Program-made: the position numbers and the translations under genes
Shown here: piece by piece, positions 7,637 to 15,963 of the stretch
Layout of the letters: the number at the start of each line of letters is the position of its first letter
Numbering within the stretch: position 1 is the stretch's first letter
Assembly (NCBI RefSeq): GCF_022867885.1
Contig: NZ_JALIFP010000032.1
Span: forward strand, 1 to 47,117
Length of the DNA: 47,117 nt
DNA from: Lederbergia sp. NSJ-179
GTDB taxonomy: Bacteria > Bacillota > Bacilli > Bacillales > Bacillaceae_C
Direction: 5' to 3'
Notes under the pieces: generated by a model
Databases searched by the model: none
The model's input: the letters and a program-made list of their open reading frames with translations, nothing else
What the model was told of the DNA's origin: nothing

Positions 7637-9439
7637 ATGCGGAAAAAAATATATGAAGTGAGTCAATATTTATCAAAAGTGGCAAGAGGAGAAGAGAAGG
7701 CAGAGCTTGTCCTAACAAATGGGACTGTGGTGAATGTTTTTACAGGAGAGTTCCTCGAAAATACCGATGTTGCTGTTGTTGAGGGAAGAATTGCTTATGT
7801 CGGAAATGCTCAACATACAATCGGAGAAAAAACGAAGGTTATGGAGGCAAACGGAAGATATGTAGTACCAGGGTTTATTGATGGTCATATGCATGTGGAA
7901 AGTACGATGCTTTCTGTAACAGAGTTTGCAAAGGCTGGACTTGCGAAAGGAACGACATCGATCTTTATGGATCCCCATGAAATCGCCAATGTCTTTGGCG
8001 CAGAAGGTGTACGATTAATGCATGAAGAGGGACAGCAGCTTCCTTTAAAAGTATTCACGACCTTCCCTTCCTGTGTTCCCGCTACGACTGACTTTGAAGA
8101 TGCAGGGGCTTCTTTAAGTGTTGAGGATATTAAAGCAGGAATGCAATGGGAAAATGTTGCCGGATTAGGAGAAGTGATGAATTTTCCAGGTGTTGTTTAT
8201 GGGGATCCGCTGATGAGTGGTGAGATTGCCGAGACGGTCAAAGCGAATAAAACGGTAACAGGACACTTCCCAGCAGATGATCCGAAGATGTTACAAGCCT
8301 ATATTGCATCAGGCGTTGACTCTTGCCATGAAACGGTGACAAAAGAGCATGGACTAGAAAAACTTCGTCTTGGCATGCATTTGATGATCCGGGAAGGTTC
8401 TGCTTGGCAAGATGTCAAAGAAGTGATCAAAGTCATCACCGAAGATCATGTTCGCACAGATAATATCAGTTTAGTGACAGATGATGTATATCCACAAACA
8501 CTTGTGGATAAAGGGCATCTCAATCATGTTGTGCGTCGGGCGATCGAAGAAGGCGTTGACCCAGTTACAGCGATTCAAATGGGAACCATTAATGTCGCTC
8601 GCTATTATAAAATGGATCAAGATATAGGATCAATCACACCTGGGAAAATGGCGGATATTTTATTGATTGAAAATCTTGAACAGGTAGAACCGACTACTGT
8701 GATTGCGGATGGAGAGGTCATTTATGAGAATGGTCAGTTGGTCAAAGAATTTCCGACCTTCGTTTATCCAGAACATATTCGACATTCGATTCACTTGAAA
8801 TCCGCTTTAACAGCCGCTGATTTTCAGTTAAAAAGTAAAGGAAGTAAAACGGAAACAACGGTCAATGCGATTAAAGTGATTGAGAATAGTGCGCGGACGG
8901 AAAAAATAACCACTACGTTAAATGTGGAAAATGGCATCATTCAACCTGATCAGGAGAAGGATATTCTTCAACTAGCCTGTATTGAACGCCATCATCAAAC
9001 AGGGCAAATCTCTCTTGGCTTTGCCCATGGATTTCAATTAAAAAAAGGAGCCGTAGCCTCAACAGTGGCGCACGATAGCCATAATTTACTCGTTATGGGA
9101 ACAAATCCAGAGGACATGGCATTCGCTGCAAATGAGTTGGCCAAAATCGGTGGCGGCATGATTGTCGTCGAAAACCAAAAAGTGTTGGCGCAAGTACGGA
9201 TGCCGATTGCAGGCCTGATGTCTGATCAACCATTAGAAACCGTTGTGGAAGAAGTCAAGCAGCTTGAAGCGGCTTGGACAACATTGGGTTGCCCGATTCA
9301 TGCACCGTTTATGACCTTTTCTTTAATTGCTTTACCGGTGATTCCAGAAGTGCGGATTTCCAATCGTGGGTTAGTGAATGTGGAGGCGTTTGAAATGATT
9401 GAGACGGAAATAATATCTGAAGGATCAGCTAAAATATAG
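7637..9439 (+). CDS. ade: Adenine deaminase
   Basis: A 600-residue amidohydrolase that converts adenine to hypoxanthine and ammonia in the cytosol. The metal-binding motif GHMHVEST comes early, followed by DPHEIANV. The strand carrying ETVTKEHG, the motif VTDDVYP, and the C-terminal segments AHDSHNLLVMG and GGGMIVVEN are typical of the bacterial Ade family. Start: ATG 7637 with AAAGGGGA at 7620-7627. A shorter-spaced ATG at 7607 would include that ribosome site and is less likely. The gene lies behind pbuG but after a strong terminator, so it probably has its own promoter or depends on read-through. Slightly longer than the B. subtilis enzyme as I recall it. Confidence 0.93.
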   Translation: MRKKIYEVSQYLSKVARGEEKAELVLTNGTVVNVFTGEFLENTDVAVVEGRIAYVGNAQHTIGEKTKVMEANGRYVVPGFIDGHMHVESTMLSVTEFAKAGLAKGTTSIFMDPHEIANVFGAEGVRLMHEEGQQLPLKVFTTFPSCVPATTDFEDAGASLSVEDIKAGMQWENVAGLGEVMNFPGVVYGDPLMSGEIAETVKANKTVTGHFPADDPKMLQAYIASGVDSCHETVTKEHGLEKLRLGMHLMIREGSAWQDVKEVIKVITEDHVRTDNISLVTDDVYPQTLVDKGHLNHVVRRAIEEGVDPVTAIQMGTINVARYYKMDQDIGSITPGKMADILLIENLEQVEPTTVIADGEVIYENGQLVKEFPTFVYPEHIRHSIHLKSALTAADFQLKSKGSKTETTVNAIKVIENSARTEKITTTLNVENGIIQPDQEKDILQLACIERHHQTGQISLGFAHGFQLKKGAVASTVAHDSHNLLVMGTNPEDMAFAANELAKIGGGMIVVENQKVLAQVRMPIAGLMSDQPLETVVEEVKQLEAAWTTLGCPIHAPFMTFSLIALPVIPEVRISNRGLVNVEAFEMIETEIISEGSAKI

Positions 9440-9450
9440 CTTTACGAAAA

Positions 9451-9483
9451 CATCCACCGCTTAATAGACTTAGGCGGTGGATG
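9451..9483 (+). terminator. Hairpin after ade
   Basis: CATCCACCGC and GCGGTGGATG form a perfect 10-bp stem 12 bases after the ade stop. The downstream T-run is weak (GCTATTTAG). Confidence 0.6.
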
Positions 9484-9560
9484 GCTATTTAGATTAAGAT
9501 CCCGGATTGCCTGAGGCTTTCCCGAACCGTTAGGATGAAATCATCTTTTATCCCGAATTA

Positions 9561-9632
9561 ACTGGCAGTAAGACCCCCACTTCGAGAATTCGAGGGAAAA
9601 CAAGAATTGCAAGTGGGGGATCAACTGCCAGT
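9561..9632. repeat. 72-bp interrupted inverted repeat
   Basis: Two nested perfect arms are present: ACTGGCAGT (9561-9569) with ACTGCCAGT (9624-9632), and CCCCCACTT (9574-9582) with AAGTGGGGG (9611-9619). There is no coding frame. A similar CCCCCACTT/AAGGTGGGG hairpin occurs at 37050-37086, so this may be a small repeated element. Confidence 0.6.
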
Positions 9633-9657
9633 AAATCCCCGATTCGTTCAACTAACA

Positions 9658-9689
9658 TTCAGTGGGGGATGAAAAAAACCCCCACTGAA
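9658..9689. terminator. Hairpin after the alpha/beta hydrolase gene
   Basis: TTCAGTGGGGG and CCCCCACTGAA form an 11-bp perfect stem. The run of seven A/T bases lies in the loop rather than after the stem, so it is not a textbook terminator. It sits 12 bases after the minus-strand stop codon. Confidence 0.45.
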
Positions 9690-9701
9690 CGAAGTTTCAC
9701 T

Positions 9702-10553
9702 TTATTTTGCTCCAAGATCTTCCCATAAAAATTCAGCAATTAGCTCATCGACCTCACCCATTTCATGCAGACCAGAGTGCGTCGCAGCAGAATTCGTGAT
9801 TACTTTTTCCGTAAGCTGCTCGCTGTTAAAAACATTTTGATTTCCTAGTGCGCTTGCCAATGAGACAAGACCATCTCCTGCTAATGGATGATTGACTACA
9901 CCAGCAATCGAGAGAACAGCTATATCGCGTGGAAAGGAGCTTTTATTTTCAATTAGCCTGCGCAGGGCAGCAGAATTTGGACGTAAATCGGTAAGGGCAT
10001 CTCCGTAATTTTCTTCAAAGTAATTTTCCCGATCAATGCCCATAAAAGGGCTGCCGATTGTGACAAATTTAACGGCCTTTGGAAAGAGCTGATCATCTGC
10101 AACAGTTTGCAAATAATTTGTCAAGGCAAGACCGCCCATCGAGTGACCGACAAGATTGACTTCTTGAATATGATAACGTTTCTTAAGCTGCTTCATTACC
10201 TTTTGTACCCATTTCGTTTGATCACTTAGATTCGCACGGTTATGTTCAAAAATCACTTGAATAAAAGGATTTTCGACATTTTCAGGGATGGAGCCTTTAA
10301 AAGAGACACTGCCTCTTTTGTTAACGAAACAGACTAGGGTTTTCGAACCCCATTGCTGTTCGTCCATCCGTTCTAGCATGGTGGAAAAGGATCGCGCACT
10401 GCCTTTATAGCCATGGAGAAAAAGGGTCGGTACAACGGCAGGTGAGGCGGCAACATGACCACTATCATCTATGAGTTTTGGACGGGAAATAAACAGTCCA
10501 ATGATTAGAATAACGATAAAAAATAAACCAAGCCCGCTATATTTATTTTTCAT
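9702..10553 (-). CDS. Membrane-anchored alpha/beta hydrolase (DUF915-like)
   Basis: A 283-residue protein with one N-terminal hydrophobic helix (about 6-23), probably an uncleaved anchor that leaves the domain outside the cell. The oxyanion/strand motif is PTLFLHGYKGSARSF. The nucleophile elbow is GHSMGGLA (Ser in GxSxG). The probable acid is in GDGLVS and the probable catalytic His in ATHSGLHE. This matches the DUF915 cell-surface hydrolase group of Firmicutes, whose substrates are mostly unknown. It is a single gene, divergent from the Mrr-like gene. An esterase or lipase role is inference. Confidence 0.82.
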   Translation of the reverse strand: MKNKYSGLGLFFIVILIIGLFISRPKLIDDSGHVAASPAVVPTLFLHGYKGSARSFSTMLERMDEQQWGSKTLVCFVNKRGSVSFKGSIPENVENPFIQVIFEHNRANLSDQTKWVQKVMKQLKKRYHIQEVNLVGHSMGGLALTNYLQTVADDQLFPKAVKFVTIGSPFMGIDRENYFEENYGDALTDLRPNSAALRRLIENKSSFPRDIAVLSIAGVVNHPLAGDGLVSLASALGNQNVFNSEQLTEKVITNSAATHSGLHEMGEVDELIAEFLWEDLGAK

Positions 10554-10710
10554 CTCACACCCCCCAAAGTTATACTTATTTTACCATGTTTTGGCGTCTT
10601 TGTTGCATATTGGTTAAAATATTTTCATACATATTTTATTTTCTTTACAAGACCTCTAAGAATAAGGATGCCCAAAAAAGGTGATAACTGTTCTAAGGGA
10701 GGTGTGACAA

Positions 10711-11346
10711 ATGGTCTACCTAGAAGTTGCGATTGCGGTGCTTCTACTGGCGGCTTATATTCATTTTCAACGGGCGAAGCGCCGAAATAATTACGAATTG
10801 GATTTAATTAACAACCAATTGCATTCAAGCGAAGAATTAAAATGGACACTGGCGATGGGCTTATACTTAAGGTTTTGTGAAGAGGAAGCTCCGGAAGATG
10901 AAGAAGAGGACTTATCTTCATATTCCGATCAATTTATAAAAGAAACTCCTTTAGTTTTCGAAGATTTTGTTGCAGATATTTTTGAAAAAGCAAGGGGAGG
11001 ACAGACTGATGTCTTGCCTTCTAAGCAAGATTTTGGTGTTGACTTTACACATAAGACAGAGGATGGCTTATTTTTGGGACAAGTAAAGTGTTGGAAAGAA
11101 GATGTTGACTTTGAGCCGATTGCCCTTATTCATTCAAACATGGTGAAGAAGAAGGCAATAGGTGGATATGTCATCACCACTTCATCCTTTACAGATGCAG
11201 CAAAGGAATATGCGGAAGGTTTAGACATTGAATTAATCAATGGGAAGAAATTGGTGGAATTTTGGATCGAGGCTTTGCAAAGTCATGAGGAGGAAATTAA
11301 AAAAGTTCTTCCAAATCTGTATCCAACAGAACCAAAGGAAGGATAA
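10711..11346 (+). CDS. Membrane-anchored Mrr-type (PD-(D/E)XK) nuclease-fold protein
   Basis: A 211-residue protein. Residues 1-20 form one hydrophobic helix followed by positive residues (RAKRR), suggesting an inner-face anchor. An acidic linker (about 56-70) leads to a restriction-endonuclease-like domain at about 80-185. Visible catalytic pattern: Glu84 in VFEDF, Asp111 in FGVDF, then Gln124-Val-Lys126 (QxK), as in Mrr-cat proteins. The IGGYVITTSSFTDAAKEYA strand-helix is also typical. No methylase or specificity gene is nearby, so it is not a classical restriction system. The cellular role is unknown. Confidence 0.75.
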   Translation: MVYLEVAIAVLLLAAYIHFQRAKRRNNYELDLINNQLHSSEELKWTLAMGLYLRFCEEEAPEDEEEDLSSYSDQFIKETPLVFEDFVADIFEKARGGQTDVLPSKQDFGVDFTHKTEDGLFLGQVKCWKEDVDFEPIALIHSNMVKKKAIGGYVITTSSFTDAAKEYAEGLDIELINGKKLVEFWIEALQSHEEEIKKVLPNLYPTEPKEG

Positions 11347-11423
11347 TAAAAGAAGAGTGTGAGGAGGAAGGAGCCGGAGTTAACTCTTAATTGCCAAAAG
11401 GCTTGAAGAGAGTGTCTTACTCT

Positions 11424-11452
11424 ATAAAAAAAGAGTCCCAAATGAGACTCTT
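11424..11452 (-). terminator. Terminator of the ba3 oxidase operon
   Basis: Read on the minus strand: AAGAGTC, loop, GACTCTT followed by a T-run (the A-run at 11424-11432 on the plus strand). It lies just past the 28-residue reading frame. Confidence 0.75.
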
Positions 11453-11462
11453 CCTGAGTTTC

Positions 11463-11549
11463 TTATTCATCCTCCAACGAATTTAATTCAACGGTTATAA
11501 TGATGATGACCGTGGTGACAAGTAGTAACCCCAAGGTGGTTAAAAACAT
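11463..11549 (-). CDS. 28-residue single-helix membrane peptide in the oxidase operon
   Basis: A small frame found by reading the gap after subunit I. It begins MFLTTLGLLLVTTVIIII and ends in a hydrophilic ELNSLEDE tail. One hydrophobic helix (about 2-20) fills the peptide. The ATG has a strong AGGAGATGAGGA ribosome site at the end of the subunit I gene, and the operon terminator follows directly after the stop. It could be a small structural subunit of the oxidase, by analogy to the tiny subunits of other heme-copper oxidases. I do not recognise a family, and subunit IIa is already encoded upstream. Confidence 0.6.
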   Translation of the reverse strand: MFLTTLGLLLVTTVIIIITVELNSLEDE

Positions 11550-11561
11550 TTTCCTCATCTC

Positions 11562-13214
11562 CTACCAAGTAATCTGGCCTTTTGATCCTGGAGGTGCATG
11601 CTGGATCATATCGCTTAATGGTAAAGCGTAGGCCATCACAATTAGCAGCACGGCAATCCCGATCCAGATCCACCAGTTTTCTAAAAATTTCGGTGTATTG
11701 GAAGTATCACTTTCTGCTAGCGGGAACTCGACTTTTTCGGCTAGTTGCGTAGCCGTCGGTGCAAGAAATAACAGATTGCAGACAATATAAATAAGCAGCA
11801 TGGCAGATAAGAATAGAATCGTTCCACCTACAGCCATCGTGACATGGTTGGAAAGAATCCCGTGAAACCATTCCATTGCCGTTGGATGTCCATTATAACC
11901 CGCATAGGCTGTTCTTCTTGGTGCCCCGAGAAGTCCGAGAATATGTTGGGCCGTTGACATCAGCAGCATTCCGACTGACCAAGTCAGGATTTGAATAAGT
12001 GCTAATTTTTGTACTGATTTTGTCAATTGCCGTCCGGTTAAGTAGGGAATCAGCCAAAATGTCAACCCCATAAAAGTCATGGCAACGGGCGCACCGACCG
12101 TAATATGAAAATGGCCCACAATCCAAAGCGTATTATGGACAAGCTCATTTAATTGAAAGCTTGCATTGATAATTCCGCCGGCGCCACCAGGAATAAAGAA
12201 CAGCATCGCAATAAAAATAGAGGTGAAACGAATATCCTTCCATGGCAATTTAGTGAACCAACCCAATAAACCTAAGCCACCTTTTTTCCTTCCAGATACC
12301 TCAAAAGTAGCAAACACAGTGAAAGCGGTCATAAGTGACGGAATAATGACCATAAAGGTTAAGACCACTTGAAGGAATTTCCAGAAGCTTTCAATCCCTG
12401 GTTCAGTCAATTGGTGATGAAATCCAACCGGAAACGAAAAAAGTATAAAGAGAATGAACGCCAAACGAGCCAAGGAATCACTGAATACTTTGGTTCCTAA
12501 TAGTTTTGGCACAATCAGATACCAAGCCATATAGGCAGGTAACAGCCAAAAATAAACAAGTGGATGACCAAAATACCAAAATAAGGAACGACTTAATTCC
12601 ACATTTATCGAATCCACCCATCCAAATGCCCAAGGAATATATTGGAAGACAACAGTGGCGACAACTCCCAAACAAGCGATAATCCAAAGAATGATCGTGG
12701 TGATCGTCATAAAGGCAAAAAGCGGGCTTAATTGTCCTTTATGTTGTTTTTTCCAAACGATATAGTGTCCAACAAGCGCAAAACAACTAATCCAAGTTCC
12801 CACAACCCAAAGAGCGAGACCGATATAAAACCAGCCACTTGCTTTTAATGGGGCATAAAAGGTATAGAGCACTGAAGCTTTTCCTGAAATAATCATCACC
12901 GTTGCAAGGATGGTGCCGATGGTCGTTACGGCGAATCCTAGCCATAAAAATTGGCGTACTTTTGGTCCGAAAGTTCCTAATGCCTTGCTCATGCCGGAGA
13001 TAAAAAAGGCAAAGATGAAAAAGGTTGTATAGATAAGGGCAAGTAACACGCCATGAGCAGTCAAAATTTGATAATAATCCAGCCATTTTGGCAGATCTAA
13101 TGCATCACTCCGAACAAAAACTTGGAGCAACCCGCAAAAAGTCCCAATTAAAAACGCACTATAGGCCACGATGATATTCGCTATTGCTGGTTTTCGATCC
13201 TGAATCCCCATCAT
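11562..13214 (-). CDS. cbaA: b(o/a)3-type cytochrome c oxidase subunit I
   Basis: A 550-residue heme-copper oxidase subunit I with about 13 membrane helices. It holds the low-spin heme, the heme-CuB centre and proton pathways, and reduces O2 at the cytoplasmic membrane. Visible ligands: LTAHGVLL (heme His), WYFGHPLVYFW (the CuB His-x-x-x-Tyr motif), HHQ of the CuB pair, and GHFHITVG (high- and low-spin heme His). Divergence from the aa3 type, a small IIa gene and a short subunit II point to the ba3 (B-family) class. The ATG overlaps the subunit II stop. It is the third gene of a minus-strand operon. Confidence 0.9.
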   Translation of the reverse strand: MMGIQDRKPAIANIIVAYSAFLIGTFCGLLQVFVRSDALDLPKWLDYYQILTAHGVLLALIYTTFFIFAFFISGMSKALGTFGPKVRQFLWLGFAVTTIGTILATVMIISGKASVLYTFYAPLKASGWFYIGLALWVVGTWISCFALVGHYIVWKKQHKGQLSPLFAFMTITTIILWIIACLGVVATVVFQYIPWAFGWVDSINVELSRSLFWYFGHPLVYFWLLPAYMAWYLIVPKLLGTKVFSDSLARLAFILFILFSFPVGFHHQLTEPGIESFWKFLQVVLTFMVIIPSLMTAFTVFATFEVSGRKKGGLGLLGWFTKLPWKDIRFTSIFIAMLFFIPGGAGGIINASFQLNELVHNTLWIVGHFHITVGAPVAMTFMGLTFWLIPYLTGRQLTKSVQKLALIQILTWSVGMLLMSTAQHILGLLGAPRRTAYAGYNGHPTAMEWFHGILSNHVTMAVGGTILFLSAMLLIYIVCNLLFLAPTATQLAEKVEFPLAESDTSNTPKFLENWWIWIGIAVLLIVMAYALPLSDMIQHAPPGSKGQITW

Positions 13215-13684
13215 GGTTGATACACCTCAATCTCTGTTTGCATAAAATGGTGTCCGGTTCCGCAATATTCATTACAGATGACTAAGTAATTTCCTGGTTT
13301 ATCGAAGGTATAGCTTTTATGTGTAATCCTTCCAGGAACCACCATCATATTGACTTTTGTTCCCTCAATCGTAAAGCTGTGGACAACATCTACACTTGTT
13401 AATGTAAAAATAATTTCTTTTCCCGCTGGAACCTTTACCTTCGCAGGATTGTAACCAAAAGTTTGAGCAACAATCGCCACCTCATAAGTATCCTTGTCAA
13501 TTTGTTTGACGCCTGGATCATTAAATGGAGCGGTTTCATTGACCTTTTCCGGGTCAATAATATCCATGCCGCCTGCAGGGGTATGCCCGTGCGCAAAAGC
13601 CGTAATACCGACAATACTTAAAAAGACGATTAATGACAGAACCCCAAATAGAAGCCAAATCTTCTCATATCTGTGCAAATGCAT
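13211..13684 (-). CDS. cbaB: ba3-type cytochrome c oxidase subunit II (CuA)
   Basis: A 157-residue protein with one N-terminal membrane anchor (about 9-31) and an extracytoplasmic cupredoxin domain. The CuA site is complete: His102 (VVHSF), Cys137 and Cys141 (CNEYC), Glu139, His145 and Met148. It accepts electrons from cytochrome c and passes them to subunit I. It is shorter than aa3 subunit II and lacks a fused cytochrome c, as in Thermus and Geobacillus ba3 enzymes. It lies between subunit IIa (23-base gap) and subunit I (4-base overlap). Confidence 0.9.
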   Translation of the reverse strand: MHLHRYEKIWLLFGVLSLIVFLSIVGITAFAHGHTPAGGMDIIDPEKVNETAPFNDPGVKQIDKDTYEVAIVAQTFGYNPAKVKVPAGKEIIFTLTSVDVVHSFTIEGTKVNMMVVPGRITHKSYTFDKPGNYLVICNEYCGTGHHFMQTEIEVYQP

Positions 13685-13707
13685 CGCATTTCACCTACTT
13701 TTCCATG

Positions 13708-13830
13708 TTATCTTGATACATACAATCCATATACCGTGAACCACATAATACAAATCATAAGGCCAACCACAAACACACTAATCAGCGTTCCTTTTAAATA
13801 AGGCTCCGAACCACGGTTCTTTTTCTTCAT
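13708..13830 (-). CDS. Cytochrome c oxidase subunit IIa
   Basis: A 40-residue single-helix protein found in the gap upstream of subunit II. The core is SEPYLKGTLISVFVVGLM followed by a Trp-rich helix end and GLYVSR. The LKGTL start followed by one helix is the CoxIIa pattern (small subunit of ba3 oxidases). The ATG has GGAGGGG about 8 bases upstream. An alternative ATG 9 bases upstream is in another frame and stops after 19 codons. It is the first gene of the oxidase operon, placed before subunit II as in other Firmicutes. Confidence 0.88.
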   Translation of the reverse strand: MKKKNRGSEPYLKGTLISVFVVGLMICIMWFTVYGLYVSR

Positions 13831-13864
13831 TTGCCATCCCCTCCATCGTGTTCGTTATATTTTA

Positions 13865-13907
13865 AATGTAGGCTGATTGGGATTGCTTCTCTGTGACAAA
13901 AATCACA
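13865..13907 (-). promoter_or_regulatory. Fnr-type box and promoter of the ba3 oxidase operon
   Basis: TGTGACAAAAATCACA at 13892-13907 is a perfect TGTGA-N6-TCACA palindrome, the Crp/Fnr recognition pattern. On the minus strand a -10-like TACATT lies at 13870-13865. This places the box centre at about -41.5 from a start near 13858, the class II activator position. The fnr gene lies 300 bp away, so activation of the oxidase at low oxygen is the natural reading. Confidence 0.75.
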
Positions 13908-14026
13908 AATAGCAGTTTGAAAAACAGAATTCAAAAAATGGACAAAAAAGGACCCGCTAAAGAGCAAGTCCTGTAAAGATGTGTGAAAGCCCCATTCAGA
14001 TACGGAAATCAATCAAATTCCGATTT

Positions 14027-14160
14027 TCCGTTATTTGGGTCGTTATGAAACGTTTATGACGCCCGATTCTAGTGAATATCCGTTATTTTGGTAGTCAAGA
14101 AGTGTTCGTGGCGTCCGTTTTTGGGAAATCCCCTCTATTTCGGTAGCCGTGAAGTGACCA
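14027..14160. repeat. Degenerate tandem repeat, 52-bp period, about 2.5 units
   Basis: Units start at 14027 (TCCGTTATTT), 14079 (TCCGTTATTT) and 14131 (CCCTCTATTT), each followed by GGT-GT/GGTAG and later GACGCC/GGCGTCC. The spacing is exactly 52 bp twice. There is no open frame. It occupies the gap between the oxidase promoter and the fnr terminator. Another array of the same period lies at 35424. Confidence 0.6.
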
Positions 14161-14185
14161 AAACACTCATTTGTTCTATGCAGCG

Positions 14186-14221
14186 AAAGAGCCCTTTCTT
14201 ATCAAGGAAAGGGCTCTTTCA
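14186..14221. terminator. Terminator of fnr
   Basis: GAAAGAGCCCTTTC and GAAAGGGCTCTTTC form a 14-bp perfect stem around an 8-base loop, directly after the fnr stop on the minus strand. Confidence 0.75.
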
Positions 14222-14223
14222 GT

Positions 14224-14922
14224 CTAGTAGATGTTGCAAATTTCAATCGGGCAATTTTCGCAATGGATTTCTCGTTTTAAATAGGCTAGATCATGGATAA
14301 CGATTCGTCCATTGATCATGGTCAATTTGCCTTCCTTTTTCAACTCACGTAGTAATCGATTGACAACTTCGCGGGTCATGCCACAAAAGTTCGCCAACTC
14401 TTGATTGGTTAACGGTAAGTTGATTAGAACACCATCTTCATGCTCTACACCATAGCTATTTGTTAGACGAATAAGAGTGGAATATAAAGCTCCTTTTTTC
14501 CCATGTAACACTAAGTCTCTAAATTTTGATTGGGATTGTTGATGTTGAATATTCATCATTTTAATCATTTCGATGCTTAAATCGGGTTGGAGCACCAGTT
14601 TTTCTTCAAGCGCTTTTTTAGGAATGATGCAAAAAACGCCGGCTTCCAATACCTTTGCATAAACCGTAAAAGAGGAGGGTTCGTCAAAAAGAGAAACTTC
14701 ACAAATAAAATCCCCTGGTTTACAAATTCGAAAAGTGATTTCACGGCCTTCAGATGTCACTTTTCCAATTTGCACTTTCCCTGAACGGACAATAAAAAGA
14801 AAATCGGCTCGGTCTCCTTCTTGAAAGACATATTCGCCTTTCCCCATTGCCTTCTCATGCTGAACAATGGATTCAAGCATGCTCATCAATGAGGGAGAAC
14901 AGAGTTGCACGGAATTTAGCAT
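14224..14922 (-). CDS. fnr: Anaerobic regulator Fnr (Bacillus type)
   Basis: A 232-residue Crp/Fnr transcription factor. A cyclic-nucleotide-type sensor domain covers about residues 18-120 and a winged helix about 145-212, with the recognition helix near LTNQELANFCGMTREVVNRL. The C-terminus HCENCPIEICNIY provides Cys221, Cys224 and Cys229. Together with Asp136 in FRDLVLHGKKG this matches the unusual B. subtilis Fnr [4Fe-4S] ligand set (three C-terminal Cys plus one Asp). It should bind TGTGA-N6-TCACA when the cluster is intact at low oxygen. Two such boxes lie in this window. The ATG has an AAAGGTGG ribosome site. Confidence 0.92.
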   Translation of the reverse strand: MLNSVQLCSPSLMSMLESIVQHEKAMGKGEYVFQEGDRADFLFIVRSGKVQIGKVTSEGREITFRICKPGDFICEVSLFDEPSSFTVYAKVLEAGVFCIIPKKALEEKLVLQPDLSIEMIKMMNIQHQQSQSKFRDLVLHGKKGALYSTLIRLTNSYGVEHEDGVLINLPLTNQELANFCGMTREVVNRLLRELKKEGKLTMINGRIVIHDLAYLKREIHCENCPIEICNIY

Positions 14923-14995
14923 GGACTCACCACCTTTGAAATAGAAAACGGTTGATTACTTTCTATTATACACTTAGATGTTGTTCATTTCCCCA

Positions 14996-15024
14996 AAATA
15001 AAAACCCCCTTCCTAAGAAGAGGG
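14996..15024 (-). terminator. Terminator of the aldo/keto reductase gene
   Basis: On the minus strand: CCCTCTTC, loop TTAG, GAAGGGGG, then TTTTTATTTT. Confidence 0.85.
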
Positions 15025-15036
15025 ATGATGGCTCAT

Positions 15037-15963
15037 TTAAGGAACAATATTTCCGGCTGCTTTATAAAGATCATACCATTCTTTTCTTGTCAGTACGATT
15101 TCAGACCCCGCACAAGCATCCTTAATTCGTTGAGGGGTCGTGGTTCCAAGGACTACTTGGATATTGGCTGGATGACGTGTAATCCATGCGGACGCAATGG
15201 CAGTGTTCGTAACACGATATTTCTCAGCAAGTTCATCGATCACTTGATTCAATTTCGGATATTTTTCCAAGTCACCTAGAAAAGGACCTTCAAAAAAGCC
15301 ACTTTGGTAAGGCGACCAAGCTTGAATCGTAATATCCTTCAAACGGCAATATTCCAGAATACTACTGTCACGATTCACCGATTGATCAATATTCATGTTT
15401 AAGGCGATCCCGGAATCAATTAATGCGGTGTGAGCAATACTTAGCTGCAATTGATTGACTACTAGTTTATGGGATACATATTTTTGCAGCATTTCAATTT
15501 GCATCGGATTATGATTGGATACCCCAAAATAACGAACCTTGCCACTATTATGCAATTCATCGAATGCTTCTGCCACCTCTTCAGGTTCCATTAAAGGGTC
15601 AGGGCGATGAAGAAGTAAAAGATCCAAATAATCGGTTTTCAATCTTTTTAAAATACCATCCACAGATTCAAGGATATGCTCTTTGGAGAAGTCAAAATAA
15701 TTATCTTTGGAGTTAATCCCACATTTGCTTTGCAAAATTATTTTCTCCCGAATGCTCGGGCTCATTTGAATCGCATCTGCAAATAATGCTTCACACTCTC
15801 CTCCACCATAAATATCCGCATGGTCGAAAAAGTTAATTCCTTCGTCCATTGCCGTCCGAATAAGATGTTCAATCTCATGATGAGACAGATGATTGATGCG
15901 CATATTTCCCATCACGATATTGGAGACGTTTAAATTCGTGTTTTTAATTGGAAAGTATTTCAT
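15037..15963 (-). CDS. Aldo/keto reductase (YdhF-like)
   Basis: A 308-residue TIM-barrel NADPH-dependent oxidoreductase. The catalytic tetrad pieces are visible: Asp and Tyr in FDHADIYGGGE, Lys in ILQSKCGI, His in LLLLHRPDPL. The C-terminal ITRHPANIQVVLGTTTPQRI segment is a cofactor-binding region. Start: ATG at 15963. An in-frame GTG at 15981 would place the AGGAGGAG ribosome site inside the protein. It is a single gene with its own terminator. The substrate is unknown; members of this family reduce assorted aldehydes and ketones. Confidence 0.87.
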   Translation of the reverse strand: MKYFPIKNTNLNVSNIVMGNMRINHLSHHEIEHLIRTAMDEGINFFDHADIYGGGECEALFADAIQMSPSIREKIILQSKCGINSKDNYFDFSKEHILESVDGILKRLKTDYLDLLLLHRPDPLMEPEEVAEAFDELHNSGKVRYFGVSNHNPMQIEMLQKYVSHKLVVNQLQLSIAHTALIDSGIALNMNIDQSVNRDSSILEYCRLKDITIQAWSPYQSGFFEGPFLGDLEKYPKLNQVIDELAEKYRVTNTAIASAWITRHPANIQVVLGTTTPQRIKDACAGSEIVLTRKEWYDLYKAAGNIVP

